DNA from: Anaerolineaceae bacterium UBA3924
GTDB taxonomy: Bacteria > Chloroflexota > Anaerolineae > Anaerolineales > Anaerolineaceae
Reading direction: 5' to 3'
Assembly (NCBI GenBank): GCA_002385985.1
Contig: DGEO01000034.1
Location: forward strand, 9,535 to 30,354
Length of the DNA: 20,820 bases
Positions 16,223 to 20,820 of this stretch are shown one piece after another. The notes below the pieces were generated by a model that did not search any database, was not told where the DNA came from, and saw nothing but the letters and a program-made list of their open reading frames with translations. Every line of letters begins with the position of its first letter. Positions within the stretch are counted from its first letter, which is position 1. A program made the translations under genes and the position numbers.

Positions 16223-16252
16223 GGTGCCCGGGTGGTCTACTGCCCGGGCACC
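16223..16252. terminator. Hairpin between convergent genes, likely terminator of the minus-strand gene
   Basis: GGTGCCCGGG (16223-16232) pairs perfectly with CCCGGGCACC (16243-16252), ten pairs with a ten-base loop. On the minus strand a moderately T-rich stretch (TTCATTTCGTCT) follows. The stop codon of the minus-strand lipoprotein gene lies in the loop, so one arm is coding. It may also serve the M16C gene on the plus strand. Confidence 0.6.
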
Positions 16253-17136
16253 AGAATGAGCTGGCCGGTTTCGGAGGCGCGGAACTCGAACGTCTGCCCG
16301 CCGGCCTCGAAGACCAACTGGAAGCCGGGCGTGGGTTCCGCCAGACAGCTCTGGTTGGGCTGGCCGGCGCCCAGGCAGCTGTCCGGGAAGGTCATCCGCT
16401 GCAGGGAAACGACCCGCAGCTCGCTGATGTCCACGCCGAACTGGGTGGAGAGCAGCAGCTGGGCCTGCAGCGCCAGAGACTGCAGCCGGCTCCCCCCTGC
16501 GCCGACGCGGATGTTCCCCCCGGAGGTGTCGGTGCGGAACTCAAACGGCTCGCCGTTCACCTCCAGCACTAGCCAGAATCCGGGCGTGACGGCTTCGGCG
16601 CAGGCTTCGCCTTCGGCCGGCAGCTCGAGACAGGCGTCCGCCCAGTCGACCTGCTCGAAGGCGCGCACCTGGATGGCCTCCATGGCCACGTTCAGCGTGT
16701 TGGTCAGCAGCTGCTGCACCAGCAGGAAGGCCTCCAGCGGCAGCCCCCCGCCGATCACCTCGGTGGGCGCGATCGTTTCAGCCGGCCCGGTCGGAGCGGC
16801 CTGGGTGATGGCCGGTGTGACTGTCGCCCTGGCGCCCGGACTGGCCTCGGCCGTTCCTGTCTCAGCCGCTTCGGTCCCGGTTTCGGCGGGGAACTCGGCC
16901 GTGCTCAATCCACCGGGGGTCTCAGTCTTCTGAGGAGACTCTGTTCCCGGAACAATGGTCAAATTCAGCGCCGGGGGCGGTGTCTCCCCGGTCTCCGTCC
17001 CCCCGGTGACGGGCACCTGTGCCTCCTCAGTCGCCCGGGTGGGCGTGGCGGCGGAAGGCAGGCCGAAACCGGGCGTACAGGCGCTCACCAGCAGCATCAA
17101 ACCCGTAAGAATCACCAGCGCTTTACGAATATTCAT
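16237..17136 (-). CDS. Lipoprotein with two tandem Cys-pair domains, function unknown
   Basis: Predicted surface lipoprotein of 299 residues. Signal with lipobox VSAC (C20), then a long Thr/Pro/Glu/Ala tether to about residue 128. Two homologous domains follow (about 131-212 and 217-297). Each has an alpha-helical start, then D-x-C-L, a second Cys ten residues on (C169/C179 and C254/C264), TPGF, a V-x-E strand and FEFR. The Cys spacing is identical, so a disulfide in each is likely. The ATG at 17136 has GGGGAGA upstream; the frame runs 19 codons further but would place the lipobox too deep. I recognise the domain only as a type seen in secreted Chloroflexota and cyanobacterial proteins and can assign no activity. 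Confidence 0.85.
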   Translation of the reverse strand: MNIRKALVILTGLMLLVSACTPGFGLPSAATPTRATEEAQVPVTGGTETGETPPPALNLTIVPGTESPQKTETPGGLSTAEFPAETGTEAAETGTAEASPGARATVTPAITQAAPTGPAETIAPTEVIGGGLPLEAFLLVQQLLTNTLNVAMEAIQVRAFEQVDWADACLELPAEGEACAEAVTPGFWLVLEVNGEPFEFRTDTSGGNIRVGAGGSRLQSLALQAQLLLSTQFGVDISELRVVSLQRMTFPDSCLGAGQPNQSCLAEPTPGFQLVFEAGGQTFEFRASETGQLILVPGQ

Positions 17137-17491
17137 GGTTTTCTCCCCTGACTGAATGCGGAAGTCCTGTCCAGCGATAAAGATGCGGCGCAAAAGGCCG
17201 CTCTTTTAGCTTAATGAAGGCCGGGAAAACCTGTATGGGGAAAATCCCCATCCACCCGGTAGGATTTTCCGCGTTGAGGTGCGTACCTGCCGGCAGGCCG
17301 AAGTGTTAACCAGTTGAAAGGACCGGGGCGGGTCCGGCTGGATATAATTGAGCCGTATTGTCATCATTTACCCCGGCGAGGGTTGACAGCATATCTCTCA
17401 CAGCGGCGAGCGGTGCAAACAGGGCCTCCGGATTACACATCCGGACGCGCATTACTCGTTACAGCCCCCTACCCGCGCAGGAGTTGCATCC
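17137..17491. other. Intergenic region with inverted repeats between divergent genes
   Basis: This gap holds no gene. It contains ATGGGGA/TCCCCAT (17235-17241 with 17245-17251), a competing pair GGAAAATCC (17239-17247) and GGATTTTCC (17262-17270), GGACC/GGTCC (17320-17324 with 17331-17335), a consensus TATAAT (17343-17348) without a well-spaced -35 box, an isolated TTGACA (17383-17388), and TCCGGAT/ATCCGGA (17427-17433 with 17439-17445). One or more are probably control sites for the small plus-strand gene. Confidence 0.45.
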
Positions 17492-17809
17492 ATGAATTAT
17501 CGTGAGCTGGCCTGTCTGTTCAATTTACTGGAAGCCACCACCGGCCCGTTCGGCGAGCGCGGCCGGCAGATGGTGCTGACCTGCCTGGAGACCCCCACGG
17601 TGGAGACCTGGGAGGACGTGCAGGCCTTTGTCCTGGTCCGCGAGCCGCTGATCAACTTCGCGGACGCCGTCTATGCGGTCGATCCCACCTTCCAGACCCC
17701 CGTCCCCGTTCGCGGCCCGGACGGCCGGCGCGATTACATCTGGCAGCGCCCGCCCAGCCGCGAGACCATGATCGAGGCGCTGAAGTACGCCGCCTTCCGC
17801 TGGCGCTAA
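17492..17809 (+). CDS. Small conserved-looking hypothetical protein
   Basis: Not recognised. A soluble protein of 105 residues without signal peptide or membrane segment, with aromatic residues towards the end (DYIWQRP, KYAAFRWR). The first half looks helical (ELACLFNLLEATTG). Support for coding comes from the ATG with AGGAG (17479-17483) eight bases upstream, a Trp-containing and well-mixed composition, and a hairpin with a T-rich tail after the stop. It is convergent with the 279-residue gene and has its own upstream region, so it is probably a single-gene unit. Confidence 0.72.
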   Translation: MNYRELACLFNLLEATTGPFGERGRQMVLTCLETPTVETWEDVQAFVLVREPLINFADAVYAVDPTFQTPVPVRGPDGRRDYIWQRPPSRETMIEALKYAAFRWR

Positions 17810-17892
17810 TCCAGGCTGCGCCCGGACCGGCGCGGTGAAGGCCTGCCGGCGAAACGCCCGCGGGCGGATGTCAGCCCGGCCAGAATCAAATC

Positions 17893-17920
17893 CGCCAGCC
17901 CATGCAGTGTGAGGCTGGCG
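17893..17920. terminator. Bidirectional terminator candidate between convergent genes
   Basis: CGCCAGCC (17893-17900) pairs perfectly with GGCTGGCG (17913-17920) over a 12-base loop. TTATTCCTGTT follows on the plus strand and GATTTGATT on the minus strand. A loop-free palindrome CGCCCGCGGGCG lies nearby at 17855-17866. Confidence 0.6.
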
Positions 17921-17947
17921 TTATTCCTGTTGAACGGCCCGGTTTAC

Positions 17948-18787
17948 TCAGCCGGCGGCCGGCTTGGCCTGGCTGGCCAGCACCCGCAGCAGAATTTCGC
18001 CCAGCTGCAGCACGAAGCGGTCCTGCTCGCTCCGCTCGGCCAGACCTGCCCCGCTGCACCCGGCCAGGCGGTCTTCCAGCGAGGCTTCCACGCAGGCCCA
18101 GTCTTCGGGTGTGGCCTGAGCGCCGCTCACCTTTGCCCATTCACTCCAGCGGGCCAGTTCGGCCTTCAGCGCGTCCTGCGCCGGATCGGACCCGGCCCAG
18201 CCTGCGGCCACTTCGGCGTACTGCAGCAGCGCCGCCAGCGCCGAGCGGCTGCGCGGCTGCCCGTCCCGCGGGCGCAGCATGACGGCCATGCGGAAGCGGT
18301 CTTCCTGGAAGCGGCTGGCGTCCATTTTGTCCCAGTAAAAGGCGTGCGAGTAGCCGGGCTTGATATTGATCATGCAGATCCCGGGCTTGCCGTCGAAATA
18401 GGCAGCCTGGGAGCTGTCCACGCACAGCGGCGGGCCGCCCATGGCCTGGCGGAGCCCGGCGTCGGCCACCAGGATGCGGTCAATTTCGAACCCCAGCGGC
18501 TCCACGATAGCGCAGATGGCCTCCACCATGCGCTGCGCGGCCACCCCCTCCCCGTCCGGGTTGTAGTACGGAAACAGCGTCTCCCGCGGGACGAAGACCC
18601 CGAACTCGAAGAACAGGTACTCCTCCAGCGAGCGCAGCACGCAGTCATTCTGCTCCGGCTGAGGGGCCGCCAGGCGGCCGCCGGCCAGGCGGATCAGGTG
18701 CTGCCGCCAGGCCCCGGGCCGCACGCAGGTGTATCCGCCCAGGGAGAAAAACGTGTTTGAGCTTGCTGTAGGGAAATGAAGGGTCAT
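17948..18787 (-). CDS. Hypothetical protein with possible papain/C39-like Cys-His arrangement
   Basis: A soluble protein of 279 residues with no signal peptide. I do not recognise the family. Near the N-terminus, PQPEQNDCVLRSLEEYLF resembles the entry of papain-fold C39-type peptidases, where a Gln six residues before the nucleophile Cys (here Q43 and C49) shapes the oxyanion hole. The only well-placed His is H148 in GYSHAFYWDKMD, with D153 or D156 after it. The C-terminal third (about 175-275) is Ala/Leu-rich and helical. The ATG lacks any Shine-Dalgarno site, but a consensus -10 box lies about 30 bases upstream, so the message may have a very short leader. Coding is supported by composition and frame length; thiol-hydrolase function is speculative. 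Confidence 0.75.
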   Translation of the reverse strand: MTLHFPTASSNTFFSLGGYTCVRPGAWRQHLIRLAGGRLAAPQPEQNDCVLRSLEEYLFFEFGVFVPRETLFPYYNPDGEGVAAQRMVEAICAIVEPLGFEIDRILVADAGLRQAMGGPPLCVDSSQAAYFDGKPGICMINIKPGYSHAFYWDKMDASRFQEDRFRMAVMLRPRDGQPRSRSALAALLQYAEVAAGWAGSDPAQDALKAELARWSEWAKVSGAQATPEDWACVEASLEDRLAGCSGAGLAERSEQDRFVLQLGEILLRVLASQAKPAAG

Positions 18788-18816
18788 AAAATGGTACCGC
18801 AGAAGTAATTCGCACT

Positions 18817-18822
18817 ATTATA
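18817..18822 (-). promoter_or_regulatory. Consensus -10 box upstream of the 279-residue gene
   Basis: ATTATA on the plus strand is TATAAT on the minus strand, 30 bases before the ATG at 18787. No good -35 box lies at 16-18 bases. Transcription would begin about 20 bases before the start codon. Confidence 0.4.
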
Positions 18823-19021
18823 GTCTGATTACTGAACGGTTTACCTTACAACCCCTTTACAGCCGGTGCACGGCCCTCGACAGGCACAGGCCCTCCTCTG
18901 GACCGGATCAAAGCTGCCTGACATAGTGGCATATTTACTGCAACATATCCCCTGCCATATTTCGCCGCGCGAGGCGGCGGATTCTGTTGGCTGTTTGTAA
19001 AGTGCCAGAGTGGTCAGGCAA

Positions 19022-19050
19022 TTGAGTTTTCTCTCTCGAGTGGTTATAAT
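19022..19050 (+). promoter_or_regulatory. Sigma70-like promoter of the S8 peptidase gene
   Basis: TTGAGT (19022-19027), exactly 17 bases, then consensus TATAAT (19045-19050). Transcription would begin near 19057. TAATGGT (19061-19067) and ACCATTA (19078-19084) form a perfect 7-base inverted repeat directly after the start, a possible operator or leader hairpin. Confidence 0.7.
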
Positions 19051-19220
19051 TTAGCTGAATTAATGGTAGAATTTCAAACCATTATCGGTTAGGTTGACCA
19101 GACCACTTCCACGCTTCCCAGCCTGTTTACAGGTTCTCCTTCGAAGCGTTACTGGAACAACAATACAGCCCGGGTTCGCCCCACCTCACGCCATCCAGGA
19201 TTTGTAATCGGAGGAGTAAC

Positions 19221-20820
19221 ATGCTCAAAGCAAGTCGAATCATCCAAATCGCAGTGGTAATGCTGCTGGTGATCGGCCTCATCGTCCCTGGCGGTTCCAT
19301 TCCTGCTGTGGCCGCCGCGCCAGACGTTGATGTGCTGGTGCAGACCGAGGGAGACTCAACCGCCGTGGCGGACTTCATCCGCCAGGCCGGAGGTGAAGTC
19401 ACCGGCGACCTGTACATCATCGATTCGCTGGCCGCGCGCCTGCCGTCCAACAAACTGGACGCTCTGCGCGCGCTTCCGGGCGTAAAGCAGGTGAGCATTG
19501 ACCAGACAGTGATCACGGCCGGCAGTGCCCTGCCGGATGAGATCGATTTTCCGGCCGTGATCGACGCCGACCAGGTCTGGGCGAACGGCGTCACCGGGAA
19601 GGGCGTCACCGTCGCCGTGCTGGACACCGGCCTCGACCAGCGCTACACCGAGCTGAAGTTCGACAGCGCCGGCAACAAGCGCCAGCTGGTCGTGGTGGAG
19701 AACAACCAGATCGTACAGCCGCGTGACGGGCATGGTCACGGCACCCATGTCACCGGCATTATCGCCAACAGCGGCAAGACCCCGGACGGCATGTTCGGCG
19801 GCATCGCCCCGGACGTCAACCTGGTGGTGGTCAAGGTGCTGGGCGACGATGGCTCCGGCAAGTACAGCAAGGTCATCGAAGGCATCCAGTGGGTGATCGA
19901 GCACAGGGATGAATACAACATCCGCGTGATGAACCTGTCTCTGTTCGCCATTCCCCAGAGCCACTACTGGGAGGATCCCCTGAACATTGCGGTGATGGAA
20001 GCCTGGCGGGCCGGAATCGTGGTGGTCGCTGCCGCCGGTAACACCGGCCCCGACCCGATGACCATCACCGTGCCTGGCAACAACCCGTACGTCATCACCG
20101 TGGGCGCGTTCACCGACAATTACACGCCGGATGACCCGCGCGATGACAAGATTGCCACCTTCTCCGCAGCCGGCCCCACCCACGATGCCTTCGTCAAGCC
20201 GGACGTGCTGGCTCCTGGCGGTCACATCGTGTCTTCGATGTTCAAGAACACCAAATTCGCCAGCGAGAACAAAGATTACCAGATCAACAACTTCTACTTC
20301 CAGATGAGCGGCACCTCGATGGCCACCGGCGTGGTCTCCGGCCTGGCCGCCCTGATCCTGGAAGAGCACCCCGAGCTGACCAACGACCAGGTCAAGTACC
20401 GCATCATGCGCAGCGCGATCCCGGCCTGCGGTCCGGATGAGGACGGCGACGGAAAGTGCAGCGCGGACGAGCTGACCCTGAAGATCTGGCAGCAGGGCGC
20501 GGGCCGCGTCTACGCCCCGGCTGCGGTGTTCGGCGAGTTTGATGGCACGGCCAACATTGGCCTGGACGTCAACGCCGAGCTGGATCCGGAGAACCCCATC
20601 CACTTCCAGGGCGCCACCCGCTGGAACCCCGAAACCAGCGAGTTCGTCCTGGTCGGGCCTGACGGCTTCATCTGGGACGGCGCTCCGTCCGGTTTCATCT
20701 GGGACGGCGGCTTCATCTGGGATGGTGAACCGGCCGGCTTTATCTGGGACGGCGGGTTCATCTGGGACGGCAGCCCCGCTGGCTTCATCTGGGACGGTGG
20801 TTTCATCTGGGATGGCGGCT
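19221..20820 (+). CDS. Secreted S8 (subtilisin-like) serine peptidase, 3' end outside window
   Basis: Extracellular protease, 533 codons visible and still open at the window end. Signal peptide about 1-33, then an I9-type propeptide region (about 36-96). The subtilisin domain has D135 (VAVLDTG), H173 (GHGHGTHVTG), oxyanion Asn N274 (AAGNTG) and S366 (SGTSMATG), so it should be active. Next comes DEDGDGKCSADEL (406-418), a canonical 12-residue EF-hand calcium loop with cysteines C403 and C413 beside it. From residue 482 the protein becomes an array of GFIWDG units. The ATG follows GGAGGAG (19210-19216) by four bases and a strong promoter lies upstream. Maturation and calcium dependence are expected from the family; the role of the repeats is unknown. 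Confidence 0.95.
   Translation, partial: MLKASRIIQIAVVMLLVIGLIVPGGSIPAVAAAPDVDVLVQTEGDSTAVADFIRQAGGEVTGDLYIIDSLAARLPSNKLDALRALPGVKQVSIDQTVITAGSALPDEIDFPAVIDADQVWANGVTGKGVTVAVLDTGLDQRYTELKFDSAGNKRQLVVVENNQIVQPRDGHGHGTHVTGIIANSGKTPDGMFGGIAPDVNLVVVKVLGDDGSGKYSKVIEGIQWVIEHRDEYNIRVMNLSLFAIPQSHYWEDPLNIAVMEAWRAGIVVVAAAGNTGPDPMTITVPGNNPYVITVGAFTDNYTPDDPRDDKIATFSAAGPTHDAFVKPDVLAPGGHIVSSMFKNTKFASENKDYQINNFYFQMSGTSMATGVVSGLAALILEEHPELTNDQVKYRIMRSAIPACGPDEDGDGKCSADELTLKIWQQGAGRVYAPAAVFGEFDGTANIGLDVNAELDPENPIHFQGATRWNPETSEFVLVGPDGFIWDGAPSGFIWDGGFIWDGEPAGFIWDGGFIWDGSPAGFIWDGGFIWDGG
20664..20820 (+). repeat. FIWDG tandem repeat array in the S8 peptidase
   Basis: Seven copies of GFIWDG are encoded before the window ends, at residues 482, 491, 497, 506, 512, 521 and 527. 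From 491 they form 15-residue units: two hexamers then E/S-P-A. Codons differ between copies (gac/gat, ggc/ggt/ggg, ttc/ttt), so the array is kept at protein level and is not a fresh DNA duplication. Confidence 0.95.

Larger units (their letters stand above)
18788..19220. other. Intergenic region between the 279-residue gene and the S8 peptidase
   Basis: No gene is seen in this 433-base gap. Apart from the promoters listed it has a hairpin CGCCGC/GCGGCG (18963-18968 with 18974-18979), a repeated GCATATTT/CCATATTT motif around 18928-18963, and inverted half-sites AGTGGTC (19009-19015) and GACCACT (19101-19107) flanking the S8 promoter. The leader of the S8 gene is about 165 bases. Confidence 0.45.

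Noticed and set aside
20661..20820. Regular DNA repeats near the window end considered as a CRISPR array.
   Set aside because: The repeats are in frame, vary synonymously and have no unique spacers; they encode a peptide repeat.

Overview
The window looks like a chromosomal segment of a Chloroflexota bacterium, most likely Anaerolineae. This is inferred from high GC with GC-rich third positions, lipoproteins with long Thr/Pro/Glu linkers behind the lipobox, an M16C peptidase and an S8 peptidase beside large sensor kinases. No rRNA, tRNA, transposase or CRISPR array was seen, so the placement rests on protein style only.

Layout. (1) 30-4070, minus strand: a tightly coupled operon of a membrane protein with a degenerate CPBP-protease signature, a GAF-GAF-PAS sensor histidine kinase and an OmpR-type response regulator. 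(2) 4399-11216, plus strand: a LacI-family regulator, then a sugar ABC importer (lipoprotein binding protein and two permeases) and trehalose synthase TreS. No ATPase gene is present, so a shared ATPase encoded elsewhere is presumed. This reads as an uptake and conversion locus for maltose, trehalose or related alpha-glucosides. (3) 11213-13153, minus: a secreted serine hydrolase of beta-lactamase/S12 type with a C-terminal membrane domain. (4) 13270-16188, plus: an M16C zinc peptidase. (5) 16237-17136, minus: a lipoprotein with two copies of a small Cys-pair domain. (6) 17492-17809, plus, and 17948-18787, minus: two convergent unassigned genes, the second with a possible papain/C39-like Cys-His arrangement. 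(7) 19221 to the window end, plus: a secreted subtilisin-like protease with its own clear promoter, an EF-hand loop and a C-terminal array of FIWDG repeats; the gene runs off the window.

The most unusual object is the second sugar permease (8304-9485). Its first extracytoplasmic loop, between TM1 and TM2, carries a cleanly inserted domain of about 80 residues with a CSSCH haem-c site and a plausible axial Met 43 residues later. It looks like a mono-haem cytochrome c built into an ABC sugar permease. The neighbouring permease also has a Cys pair in the equivalent loop. A redox-sensing or redox-gated sugar importer is a hypothesis that fits; it is not demonstrated.

Regulation. The lacI promoter and a promoter just before the binding-protein gene share the same spacing and a palindrome with an ACGT core at the same distance from the -10 box. 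This suggests that the LacI-family protein controls both itself and the transport operon. A third promoter of the same form lies about 280 bases upstream of the binding protein and would give a long leader containing hairpins, a 12-base palindrome and a near-perfect anti-anti-Shine-Dalgarno sequence with no reading frame behind it.
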